A program made the position numbers and the translations under genes. The notes below the pieces were generated by a model, which was not told where the DNA came from, ran no database searches, and was given only the letters and a program-made list of their open reading frames with translations. Shown here piece after piece: positions 51,190 through 58,943 of a stretch of DNA of 64,000 bases. Origin of the DNA: Sulfitobacter sp. EhC04 (GTDB lineage: Bacteria > Pseudomonadota > Alphaproteobacteria > Rhodobacterales > Rhodobacteraceae); contig NZ_LXYI01000025.1 of the NCBI RefSeq assembly GCF_001650875.1, positions 1 to 64,000 on the forward strand, written 5' to 3'. Position 1 is the first letter of the stretch; each line of letters begins with the position of its first letter.

Positions 51190-52839
51190 TTATTCGCAAG
51201 TGAAGCTTTCCGCCATCCCCTCGTCGCCACCGGTGTAGCGCGCGACAGTTGGCGCAGGGCACAGCGGGCGCGAGATGTCTGCCATCGCTTCGGGCAGATC
51301 GCGGTTCGACGCCCGCGCCGTTGCGGTCACGGCCTGCGGTTCTGTGCCGTTTTCAACCCATGCGACCAGTTCCGCGAACATGTCGAAGCCTTCGACCGCA
51401 GGGCCACCCGAACAATGGGTCATGCCGGGCACGGGGTAGAACCTGGCAAAGGCTGCCGCCTTGCCTGCATTGTTGGAATCCAGCTTGCTGTACCAGTTGG
51501 CGGTGTCGTTGACGGAAAATACCGGGTCCGAGACGCCGTGAAAGACGATCATCTTGCCACCTGCATCGCGGAAGGCTGCCAGTTCGGGGTTGTCCGATCC
51601 GGGTGGGGTCATCACCTCCATTGCCGATTCAGGGTAGGCTTCGCTGGTGGCATAGATTTCCGCCGCGCGGGTGGACAGGTCAAAGTCCTTGAGGAACTGT
51701 TCCAGCGTGTCGGGGTCGCCCGCCACTTCGGTTGGTGGCGTGGTGAAGACCTGTGCCAGCGATGACGCGCCCATCACCGCGATGATCGGTTTCTTGCCCC
51801 AAGGCGGGATCGGGCTTTCCAGTTTCCAGAACCGCCAGCCGCCGCCCGCGATCCCGGTGTCCCAGGGGAAATCGCTGTAGACCGGGGTGCCGCCATCTGG
51901 CGTGCCTGCATGAATGATGTCCAGTGCGGTGACCTGTTCGGGCGAGAGGCAGGCCGAGTTCTGACCGTCGGTGCATTGCAGGGCGGCGCTGTCAAAGCTG
52001 GCCTGACAGGCGGCGGTGTCCATCACCAGTCCGTCTTGCAACCCGTCCAGCGCGTCACATGCTGCAAGGACACCATTCGCCACGGTTTGCAGATCGTCCG
52101 GGCTGAAAGCGGTGGCCAGATCGCCGGTGATGGCGGTCAGGGCCTGCACATCAACCGCATGTTGCAGCGCCGCCTTGGGCAGGTTGTAGCCCGGCGCGCC
52201 GGCCAGCAGACCGTCGAAAGCCTCTGGCATACGCGATGCCGCAACCAGCGCGTGCCGCCCGCCGTTGGAGCAGCCCACACCATAGCTGTGGCCGATCCCG
52301 GCCCCATAGAAGGCCTCGACGATCTGACGGGCCAGCGGGTCCAGCACCGCGACGGCCTTGTAGCCGTACATCTGCCGCGCCTCGAAATCGAAGCCAAAAC
52401 GCGCGCCGCCCGCAAGGCCCGCATCCGCGACAGCCTTGCCGTCATGGCCAGCATCCGAGGAGACCACCGCAAAGCCGCGCGCCAGGGGGGTCTGCTCACC
52501 CGTACCAGCGCCCATGCCGCCGGTGGCCGGTTTCACTTCACCGTCGTTGCCGCCGTTGAACTGGTGGACATAATCGCCGTTCCAGACCTCCGGCAGGGCC
52601 AGCTCGAACCGCAGCGCATAGGCGCGCCCGTCGGTGCCGGTGCGTTCGGCAGTGGTGGCACGGATGCGGCATTGCGCGGCGGGGTTGTCATCGCCCGCGG
52701 GCACTGCGGCCACATCGGTAAAGGTGACACCGCTCAGGCCCAGTGCCTCGGGCGTAAGCCCGTCACACTGCATTTGGGCCGCAGCCAATGTGGCCGTTCC
52801 GCTCAACAGCGCGGCTGTTCCTATGGTTTTCAACATCAC
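51190..52839 (-). CDS. Tannase/feruloyl-esterase-family secreted hydrolase
   Basis: This 549-residue enzyme has a signal peptide (cleavage after LAAA, near residue 21). The catalytic Ser191 is in GVGCSNGGRHAL, the Asp is in HGVSDPVFS and the His is in GMTHCSGG. The Cys next to Ser and the Cys next to His are the disulfide-linked CS-D-HC arrangement of the tannase family. The family hydrolyses gallate, ferulate or related phenolic esters outside the cytoplasm. Here it would release hydroxycinnamates for uptake by the neighbouring TRAP or MFS transporters. It follows the amidohydrolase gene by 52 bp. Confidence 0.88.
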   Translation of the reverse strand: MMLKTIGTAALLSGTATLAAAQMQCDGLTPEALGLSGVTFTDVAAVPAGDDNPAAQCRIRATTAERTGTDGRAYALRFELALPEVWNGDYVHQFNGGNDGEVKPATGGMGAGTGEQTPLARGFAVVSSDAGHDGKAVADAGLAGGARFGFDFEARQMYGYKAVAVLDPLARQIVEAFYGAGIGHSYGVGCSNGGRHALVAASRMPEAFDGLLAGAPGYNLPKAALQHAVDVQALTAITGDLATAFSPDDLQTVANGVLAACDALDGLQDGLVMDTAACQASFDSAALQCTDGQNSACLSPEQVTALDIIHAGTPDGGTPVYSDFPWDTGIAGGGWRFWKLESPIPPWGKKPIIAVMGASSLAQVFTTPPTEVAGDPDTLEQFLKDFDLSTRAAEIYATSEAYPESAMEVMTPPGSDNPELAAFRDAGGKMIVFHGVSDPVFSVNDTANWYSKLDSNNAGKAAAFARFYPVPGMTHCSGGPAVEGFDMFAELVAWVENGTEPQAVTATARASNRDLPEAMADISRPLCPAPTVARYTGGDEGMAESFTCE

Positions 52840-52891
52840 AATATTCCTCCCAGAGTGTGTGATTTGTTATTCTTCACGACGCGCCCGCGCC

Positions 52892-53779
52892 TCAGCCGGT
52901 TTCTCCCAACAGACGCAGGGCGTTTTCCTTCAGGATCAACGGGCGCACCTCGTCCTTGAACGGGGCCGCCTCGAAATCCGCCAGCCAGCGGTCGGGCGTG
53001 ATCGCGGGCCAGTCCGAGCCGAACAACATCTTCTTTTTCAGGATCGAGTTGGCATAGCGGATGAAGGTTTCGGGGAAGTATTTGGGCGACCAGCCGGACA
53101 TGTCGTAATAGACATTCGGCTTGTGCTGGGCGACGGACAGACCTTCCTCGGTCCAGGGGAACGAGGGGTGGGCGAGGATGATCTTCATGTCGGGGAAATC
53201 CACCGCCACATCGTCCAGGTACATCGGGTTGGAATACTTCAGGCGCATTCCCATGCCGCCCCGCATGCCCGACCCGACGCCGGTCTGGCCGGTGTGGAAA
53301 AGGGTGATCACGCCCTCTTCGGCACAGGCTTCCAGCACCGTATAGCAGGCGTCGCGGTCATTGGGGTAAAAGCCCTGCATGGTGGGGTGAAACTTGAACC
53401 CGCGCACACCGAACTCGCGCACCAGACGGCGCACTTCGCGCGCTCCGGCCTTGCCCTTGTGCGGATCGACAGAGGCAAAGGGGATCAGGATGTCGTCATT
53501 CTCTGCGCAGATCTGCGCGACTTCTTCGTTTGAATAGCGGCGAAAGCCTGTCTCGCGCTCCGCATCGACGGGAAAGATCACCGCAGCGATGTTACGCTCG
53601 CGGTAATAGCTGGCGGTATCCTGCACCGTGGGCAACATGCCTTCGGCACCGGCGGGATTTTTGAAGTAAGCCGCCATGCCGGCCTGAAACTCGTTATACC
53701 CATCGTCGCGGTGGTCACAGCAGGGCTCTTCTGCATGGGTGTGAAAATCAATCGCCTTCACCTTGCTGAAATCGACCAT
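52892..53779 (-). CDS. Amidohydrolase-2 family, probable aryl beta-ketoacyl-CoA hydrolase
   Basis: This 295-residue metal-dependent TIM-barrel protein has His13-x-His15 (FHTH), His131 (FKFHPTMQ), His162 (LFHTGQTG), His204 (LAHPSFPW) and Asp256 (FGSDWP). The family includes ACMSD-like decarboxylases and, in Agrobacterium hydroxycinnamate catabolism, a 4-hydroxyphenyl-beta-ketoacyl-CoA hydrolase. Because hydratase, dehydrogenase and CoA ligase genes of the same pathway surround it, I infer the latter role: cleaving the beta-ketoacyl-CoA to a hydroxybenzoate. It is first in the leftward group and divergent from the hydratase gene. Confidence 0.75.
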   Translation of the reverse strand: MVDFSKVKAIDFHTHAEEPCCDHRDDGYNEFQAGMAAYFKNPAGAEGMLPTVQDTASYYRERNIAAVIFPVDAERETGFRRYSNEEVAQICAENDDILIPFASVDPHKGKAGAREVRRLVREFGVRGFKFHPTMQGFYPNDRDACYTVLEACAEEGVITLFHTGQTGVGSGMRGGMGMRLKYSNPMYLDDVAVDFPDMKIILAHPSFPWTEEGLSVAQHKPNVYYDMSGWSPKYFPETFIRYANSILKKKMLFGSDWPAITPDRWLADFEAAPFKDEVRPLILKENALRLLGETG

Positions 53780-53831
53780 CCTGTTTGCCTCCCCAAAACC
53801 GTTGATGTTAAAAACCGCTATACAAGAAAAC

Positions 53832-53848
53832 TGTTAATCTGTACAACA
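53832..53848. promoter_or_regulatory. Candidate MarR operator in the amidohydrolase/hydratase promoter
   Basis: TGTTAATCTGTACAACA shares 13 of 17 positions, including the TGTT and AACA ends, with the site at 62047-62063 beside the marR gene. It is 33 bp upstream of the hydratase ATG and 52 bp upstream of the amidohydrolase start. Confidence 0.55.
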
Positions 53849-53881
53849 TAAATCTAGGACAGGCAGGAGGGGGAGATTCCG

Positions 53882-54664
53882 ATGCAGGATAGCCAGAAAA
53901 CCGGCAAGGCCACGCGTGTGGAGATTGACGGCGATATCGCCACGATCATTTTCGACCGCCCTGACAAGCGGAACGCGATGAACGACGCGTTGGTCGGCGA
54001 CCTCGATGCGTTTTTCTCCAACCCGCCCGAAGGTGTGAATGCCGTCATCCTGACGGGTGCCGGGGGACATTATTGTTCCGGCCTGGACCTGGCCGAGCAT
54101 GAACAGCGTGCGCCGATCGCGGGAGTCTACCATTCGCGCAACTGGCATCGCGTGGCCGACCTGATCGAGTTCGGCCCCCTGCCCGTCATTTCCGCCATGA
54201 CCGGGGCGGTGATCGGCGGCGGTCTGGAAATCGCCACATCGACCCATGTGCGCATCGCGGAGCCCGACGTGCGGTTCCAACTGCCCGAGGGGCGGCGCGG
54301 TATTTTTGTCGGGGGCGGGGCGACCGTGCGGGTCAGCCGTATCATCGGTGCCGACCGGATGCGCGAAATGATGCTGACCGGCCGCAACTACGGGGCCGAG
54401 GAAGGTCTGGCGATGGGACTGGCGCATTACTCTGTCGGCGCGGGAGAGGCGCTGCCACTGGCACGCAAGCTTGCGCGGAAAATAGCAGACAACGCGCCGT
54501 TTTCGAATTACCTCATGATACAGGCGATCTCGCGGATCGGCGATATGTCGCGCCACGACGGCCTGTTCACCGAAAGTCTTGCGGCAGCCATGTCGCAAAC
54601 CTCGGACGGAGCGAAAGAGGGCCTGCGCGCATTTCTTGAGAAGCGCGAACCAAAGTTCAGATAG
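53882..54664 (+). CDS. Enoyl-CoA hydratase/isomerase family protein
   Basis: This 260-residue crotonase-fold enzyme has the two oxyanion-hole segments CSGLDL (65-70) and IGGGLEIA (111-118), followed by LPEGRRGIFVGGGATVR. In context it would add water to feruloyl-CoA or p-coumaroyl-CoA. Whether it also cleaves to vanillin (as the Ech-type hydratase-lyases do) or only hydrates cannot be decided from sequence; the nearby dehydrogenase and hydrolase favour the non-cleaving route. It starts a rightward unit with the TRAP transporter genes. Confidence 0.85.
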   Translation: MQDSQKTGKATRVEIDGDIATIIFDRPDKRNAMNDALVGDLDAFFSNPPEGVNAVILTGAGGHYCSGLDLAEHEQRAPIAGVYHSRNWHRVADLIEFGPLPVISAMTGAVIGGGLEIATSTHVRIAEPDVRFQLPEGRRGIFVGGGATVRVSRIIGADRMREMMLTGRNYGAEEGLAMGLAHYSVGAGEALPLARKLARKIADNAPFSNYLMIQAISRIGDMSRHDGLFTESLAAAMSQTSDGAKEGLRAFLEKREPKFR

Positions 54665-54725
54665 CGCCCTGCCGGGAAGTGGAGACCCGGTAAGGCGATG
54701 ACAGAAAACAACAGGGAGGAAGACC

Positions 54726-55763
54726 ATGAAAAGAAGAGAATTTCTGAAAACGACCGCTGCCGGCACGGCCATGATGGCCGCCATGCCCGGCGTTGCACTG
54801 GCCCAGGAAGTAACCCTGCGGCTGCACCAGTTCCTGCCCCCCGTGGCAACAGTGCCCGCAAGGATCCTCAAGCCCTGGGGCGAGCGTCTGGCAGAGGCCT
54901 CTGACGGCCGCCTGAACGTGCAGCATTTCGATGCGATGTCCCTTGGCGGGCGTCCGCCCGAGTTGATGGACCAGGCGCGCGACGGTGTCGTGGACCTGTC
55001 GATGACGGTTGTCGGCTATACGCCGGGCCGCTTCCCGCGGACCGAAGTCTTTGAGCTGCCGTTCATGATGACCAGCCCCGTCGCCACATCGCTGGCGTTT
55101 TGGCAGATGGTCGAAGAGGACTTCCAGTCCAACGAATATGCCGACTTCAAGGTGCTGGGTGCCTGGGTTCACGGACCCGGCGTGATTCACTCCACCGATC
55201 CCATCGAAAAGCTGGAGGACATGAAGGGCAAGACCGTGCGCGGCCCTACCCGCGTGATCAACGACATGCTGTCCGAACTGGGGGCCACCCCGGTCGGCAT
55301 GCCCCTGCCCGCAATCCCGGAGGCGCTTTCGAAAGGTGTCATCAACTCGACCGTGATCCCCTGGGAAGTCACCCCGGCGGTCCGTCTGACGGAACTGGTG
55401 TCGAACCACACCGAATTCTCCGGGGCGGAATCGCTTTATACCGCGACCATCGTGCTGGTGATGAACAAGGCGAAGTATGACGCCTTGCCCGATGACCTCA
55501 AGGCCATCCTTGACGCGGAATCCGGCGCCAAACTGTCGGAATTCGCTTCGCAGATAATGTGGGACTACGACGCACCGGGACGTGAACTGGCGGTCAAGAA
55601 CGGCAACAACATCATCCAGCTGGGCGAAGCCGAAGTCGCCCGCTGGAAGGAAGCGGCCCAGCCGGTGATTGAACGCTGGGTGGCCGACCTGGATGGCAAG
55701 GGGATCGACGGGCAGGCGCTGATCGACCGCGCCAAGGCCCTGATCGCCGAAAAGACAACCTGA
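54726..55763 (+). CDS. dctP: TRAP transporter periplasmic binding protein
   Basis: This 345-residue DctP-family protein has a signal peptide with twin arginines (MKRREFLKTTAAGTAMMAAM), cleaved after ALA. The mature start QEVTLRLHQFLPPVATVPAR is DctP-like. The ligand-binding region contains GRPPELMDQARDGVVDLSMT and the conserved TRVINDMLSELGATPVGMP; an Arg in that segment usually binds the ligand's carboxylate. Hydroxycinnamate or another aromatic acid is the likely ligand. A 61-bp gap follows the hydratase gene, with AGGGAGG before the ATG. Confidence 0.93.
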   Translation: MKRREFLKTTAAGTAMMAAMPGVALAQEVTLRLHQFLPPVATVPARILKPWGERLAEASDGRLNVQHFDAMSLGGRPPELMDQARDGVVDLSMTVVGYTPGRFPRTEVFELPFMMTSPVATSLAFWQMVEEDFQSNEYADFKVLGAWVHGPGVIHSTDPIEKLEDMKGKTVRGPTRVINDMLSELGATPVGMPLPAIPEALSKGVINSTVIPWEVTPAVRLTELVSNHTEFSGAESLYTATIVLVMNKAKYDALPDDLKAILDAESGAKLSEFASQIMWDYDAPGRELAVKNGNNIIQLGEAEVARWKEAAQPVIERWVADLDGKGIDGQALIDRAKALIAEKTT

Positions 55764-55779
55764 CGTCATGAACTGACAT

Positions 55780-55801
55780 CAGAGGGCCCTCGGGCCCTCT
55801 G
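55780..55801 (+). repeat. Stem-loop between dctP and dctQ
   Basis: CAGAGGGCCC (55780-55789) pairs exactly with GGGCCCTCTG (55792-55801) around 2 nt. It lies 17 bp after the dctP stop and just before dctQ, the same arrangement as the stems after livK and smoE. Confidence 0.75.
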
Positions 55802-55806
55802 CTTCT

Positions 55807-56340
55807 ATGGGGAAGTGGCTGATGTACGCGGCAAGTTACAAAATGGCTGATATCATCGCGCGGGGGCTGGCGTTTGTCGGTGGCGGCATCCTGATCCTGA
55901 TCACGCTGATCACCTGCGTGTCGATCATCGGACGTGCCTTTGTGCCGCTGGATATTGGCATCGGCCCGATCCGGGGCATTTATGACATCACGGAAATCGG
56001 CATGGCAGCGGCGATCTTTGCCTTTCTGCCCTGGGCCCAACTGCATGAAACACATGCGCGGGTCGATCTGTTCCAGGCGTTCATGCCGGGCGGATTCGAC
56101 CGGGCACTGGATCTGCTTTTCAACATCGGCATGGCCATTATCGCCGCAATTGGCACCTGGCGGCTCTACCTCGGGATGCTGGACAAACTGTCATACGGCG
56201 AAACCACATTGATTGCGCAGATTCCGGTCTGGCAGGGCTTTGCGGCCTCGCTGGTCGGGGCAATCGGTTTTGTGATCGTGGCAATCTTTTGCATCTGGCG
56301 GTCGGTCCGCAGGCTGGCCGGCATGGAACAACAGGAATAG
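55807..56340 (+). CDS. dctQ: TRAP transporter small permease
   Basis: This 177-residue four-helix DctQ subunit supports the large permease. Helices lie at about residues 20-42, 60-80, 95-118 and 140-165. The loop EIGMAAAIFAFLPWAQLHETHARVD holds the family's conserved H-x-R/D end. Two starts are possible: the ATG at 55807 touches the stem-loop, while the ATG at 55822 (MYAASYKM) has GGGGAAG 6 bp upstream and may be the real one. Confidence 0.9.
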   Translation: MGKWLMYAASYKMADIIARGLAFVGGGILILITLITCVSIIGRAFVPLDIGIGPIRGIYDITEIGMAAAIFAFLPWAQLHETHARVDLFQAFMPGGFDRALDLLFNIGMAIIAAIGTWRLYLGMLDKLSYGETTLIAQIPVWQGFAASLVGAIGFVIVAIFCIWRSVRRLAGMEQQE

Positions 56341-56342
56341 AA

Positions 56343-57674
56343 ATGTCGAACTTTGAACTCGCACTCTGGTCGTTTCCCGTCCTGCTGATCCTGGTATTCC
56401 TGCGCGCGCCCATTGCTCTGGCGATGATTGCGGTCGGGGTTGGCGGGACCTATCTGGTCATCGGCACGCCGATGATGACACTGAACCAGCTGAAGACGCT
56501 GACCTATGGCACGTTTTCAAACTATTCCTTTTCGATCATTCCGCTGTTCCTGCTGATGGGCCAGTTCGCCACGCTGTCGGGCATGTCGGCCTCACTGTTC
56601 AAGGCCGCAGAGAGCTTTCTGGGCCACCGTCGCGGCGGTGTCGCGATGTCAGCCGTGGGGGCCTGCGCGGGCTTCGGCGCGATTTGCGGGTCGTCGCTGG
56701 CGACCGCCGCCACCATGGGCCAGGTCGCCCTGCCAGAGCTGCGCCGCTATGGCTATCCCGATTCACTGGCCACCGGCGCGCTGGCGGCAGGCGGGACGCT
56801 GGGCATCCTGATCCCGCCCTCGGTGATCCTGGTGATCTATGCGATCCTGGCCGAACAGAACATCGAGAAGCTTTTTGTGGCCGCCCTGATCCCCGGCATC
56901 CTGGCCGCCATCGGCTATATGATCGCCATTTCGATCTGGGTGCGCGTGTCGCCGAACTCTGCCGCTGTACGCAACCGGGTGCCATGGGGGGAACGCATGG
57001 TGGCCCTGGGCAAGGTCTGGCCGGTGATCACCATTTTCGTCACTGTTGTCGGCGGGATCTATGCGGGCATCTTTACACCTACCGAAGCCGCTGCCGTGGG
57101 GGCCGCAGGGACCGGGCTGGTCGCACTGGTATCGGGCGAGATGTCATGGGACCGCCTGCGCGAGGCAGTCCTGACGACGGCGGGCTCCACTGCGATGATC
57201 TTTCTGATCATCCTGGGGGCCGGCATCTACAACAACTTCCTGTCGCTGACGCAGCTGCCGCAATCGGCCTCGATCTGGGTCGGGGAACAGGGGTTTTCGC
57301 CCTGGTTCGTTTTGACCATCGTGCTGCTGATGTATCTCGTTTTCGGCTGCGTGATGGATTCGCTGTCCATGGTGCTACTGACCGTTCCGATCATCTTTCC
57401 CATCATGATGGTGCTGGACTTTGGCATGTCGGCCAATGACTTCGGCCTGTGGTTCGGCATTCTGGTGCTGATCGTGGTCGAGGTGGGGCTGATCACGCCA
57501 CCGGTCGGGATGAACCTGTTCATCATCAACTCGATGGCAAAAGGCACCCCGATTTCAGAGACCTACAAGGGTGCCCTGCCCTTTGTTGTCACCGACATCC
57601 TGCGCGTGGTGATCCTCGCCGCCTTCCCGGCGATCACGCTCTGGCTGGTGTGGTTCATCGACAGCTTCGGCTGA
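56343..57674 (+). CDS. dctM: TRAP transporter large permease
   Basis: This 443-residue DctM subunit has about twelve helices and carries out Na+-coupled transport. Family-typical segments are PLFLLMGQFATLSGMSASLFKAA, GACAGFGAICGSSLATAATMG (the conserved substrate/ion region near residue 105), GTLGILIPPSVILVIYAI and VEVGLITPPVGMNLFIINS. The ATG at 56343 is 2 bp after the dctQ stop; a longer frame would overlap dctQ. Confidence 0.94.
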   Translation: MSNFELALWSFPVLLILVFLRAPIALAMIAVGVGGTYLVIGTPMMTLNQLKTLTYGTFSNYSFSIIPLFLLMGQFATLSGMSASLFKAAESFLGHRRGGVAMSAVGACAGFGAICGSSLATAATMGQVALPELRRYGYPDSLATGALAAGGTLGILIPPSVILVIYAILAEQNIEKLFVAALIPGILAAIGYMIAISIWVRVSPNSAAVRNRVPWGERMVALGKVWPVITIFVTVVGGIYAGIFTPTEAAAVGAAGTGLVALVSGEMSWDRLREAVLTTAGSTAMIFLIILGAGIYNNFLSLTQLPQSASIWVGEQGFSPWFVLTIVLLMYLVFGCVMDSLSMVLLTVPIIFPIMMVLDFGMSANDFGLWFGILVLIVVEVGLITPPVGMNLFIINSMAKGTPISETYKGALPFVVTDILRVVILAAFPAITLWLVWFIDSFG

Positions 57675-57681
57675 GGCAAAC

Positions 57682-57707
57682 CGCGCGCGGGGTATGGCCC
57701 GCGCGCG
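57682..57707 (+). terminator. Stem-loop after dctM
   Basis: CGCGCGCGGG (57682-57691) pairs with CCCGCGCGCG (57698-57707) around GTATGG. It is 7 bp after the dctM stop. No T run follows, so it is a weak or factor-dependent terminator or a stability element before the MFS gene. Confidence 0.5.
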
Positions 57708-57754
57708 TGGCGGCTGCTACCACGGCGGGCAACAGCCCCCAGGCAGGTCCGGCC

Positions 57755-58939
57755 ATGTCCCGAAAACTGATCTTTCCGCTCTACTACGCCGCGATCCTGT
57801 TTCAAGCGGGAGCCTACGGGCTGACCTTCATGCTGCCCCGGCTGTTCGACAGCTTTGGCGCGAACGAAAAGGTCGTGGGCACGATGCTGCTGCTGACCAC
57901 TGCCGCCACGGTGATCACGGTCTATTTCTCCGGCCATCTCTCGGACCTTCTGGGTCGGTTGCGCACGCTGGGCATGGCCTGTATCGCCATCTCCGCCTCC
58001 CTGTTCCTCTATGGCACTGTGCCGGGCGTCGGTGCGGGGCTGGTGGCGGCAAGCCTGCTTTTGGGCTTTGGCTGGGGCCTGACCTATTCGCTGGGTCCCA
58101 TCGTCATGTCCCGCCTCGTGCGCGCGGATGAACGGGTGCGTTACTTCACCCTTCTCTCGGTCTTTGTGATGGCCGGGTTCGGCTTTGCCCCGGTGATCGT
58201 CTCGGCGATGGAGGATGCAGGCTTTGCCATCCGCGACGCATTCTTGCTAAATGGGACCCTGTGTCTTGTGAGCGCGGCCCTGTTCTTTGCGCTTGACCGT
58301 CCGATCAAGGCGCAGGCGGTGAATGCACGGCCCGAAGCGCCCTCCCGCATCACGCTTGCAGCGGTCGCCGGGGTGCTGCGCTCGCCCGCGCGGCTGCCGG
58401 TCTTCATGGTCTTCCTGGGGGCCAGCATCTTTGCCGGGTTGAATAATTTCCAGACGGTCTTTGCCGATGCGCGGGGGGTGGACTACGCTTGGTTCTTCCT
58501 GAGCTACACGCTGACATCGGTGATTTTCCGGCTGGTCATGGCGCGGTTCACCGGGGGGCCAAACCCATATATGACCATTGCGCTGCTGCAATGCCTGATG
58601 TGCGCGGGGCTCGCGCTGTTTGTGGTCAGCGGCGACAGCCTGCCGCTTTATATCCTTGTCGCCGTGTTGTTCGGACTGGGCTACGGCGTGTCCTACCCGG
58701 TGCTGGTGGCCATGGCCGCCGATGATGCGGATGACGATCTGGGCGCGCAGACGTTGCAGTTGTTCGCGCTGACCTATTTCATCGGGATCTTCGGCTTTCC
58801 GCTGATCGCGGGCTGGATGATCGTGGAGGTCGGCACGATGCCCCTGCTGATCCTGATCACCCTGCTGGCCGTGGTTGAGGCCGGGCTTGCTCTGCGCCGG
58901 GGTCTGGCACGGCGCAGGGCGGCAAGCGCCCTGGCCTGA
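57755..58939 (+). CDS. Major facilitator superfamily transporter
   Basis: This 394-residue permease has twelve predicted helices. The loop 2-3 motif is HLSDLLGRLRT near residue 63, a variant of G-x3-D-x2-G-R-x-G. The chosen ATG (MSRKLIFPLYYAA) gives the normal MFS length; the longer frame to the left belongs to dctM DNA in another frame. It may take up the same aromatic acids as the TRAP system or export a toxic intermediate. It converges with the CoA ligase gene, only 4 bp away. Confidence 0.85.
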   Translation: MSRKLIFPLYYAAILFQAGAYGLTFMLPRLFDSFGANEKVVGTMLLLTTAATVITVYFSGHLSDLLGRLRTLGMACIAISASLFLYGTVPGVGAGLVAASLLLGFGWGLTYSLGPIVMSRLVRADERVRYFTLLSVFVMAGFGFAPVIVSAMEDAGFAIRDAFLLNGTLCLVSAALFFALDRPIKAQAVNARPEAPSRITLAAVAGVLRSPARLPVFMVFLGASIFAGLNNFQTVFADARGVDYAWFFLSYTLTSVIFRLVMARFTGGPNPYMTIALLQCLMCAGLALFVVSGDSLPLYILVAVLFGLGYGVSYPVLVAMAADDADDDLGAQTLQLFALTYFIGIFGFPLIAGWMIVEVGTMPLLILITLLAVVEAGLALRRGLARRRAASALA

Positions 58940-58943
58940 ACGG

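Noticed and set aside
53780-53881. Possible additional MarR sites (ttgatgttaaaaaccg and similar)
   Set aside because: They lack the paired TGTT...AACA ends at fixed spacing, so only the 53832-53848 element was kept.
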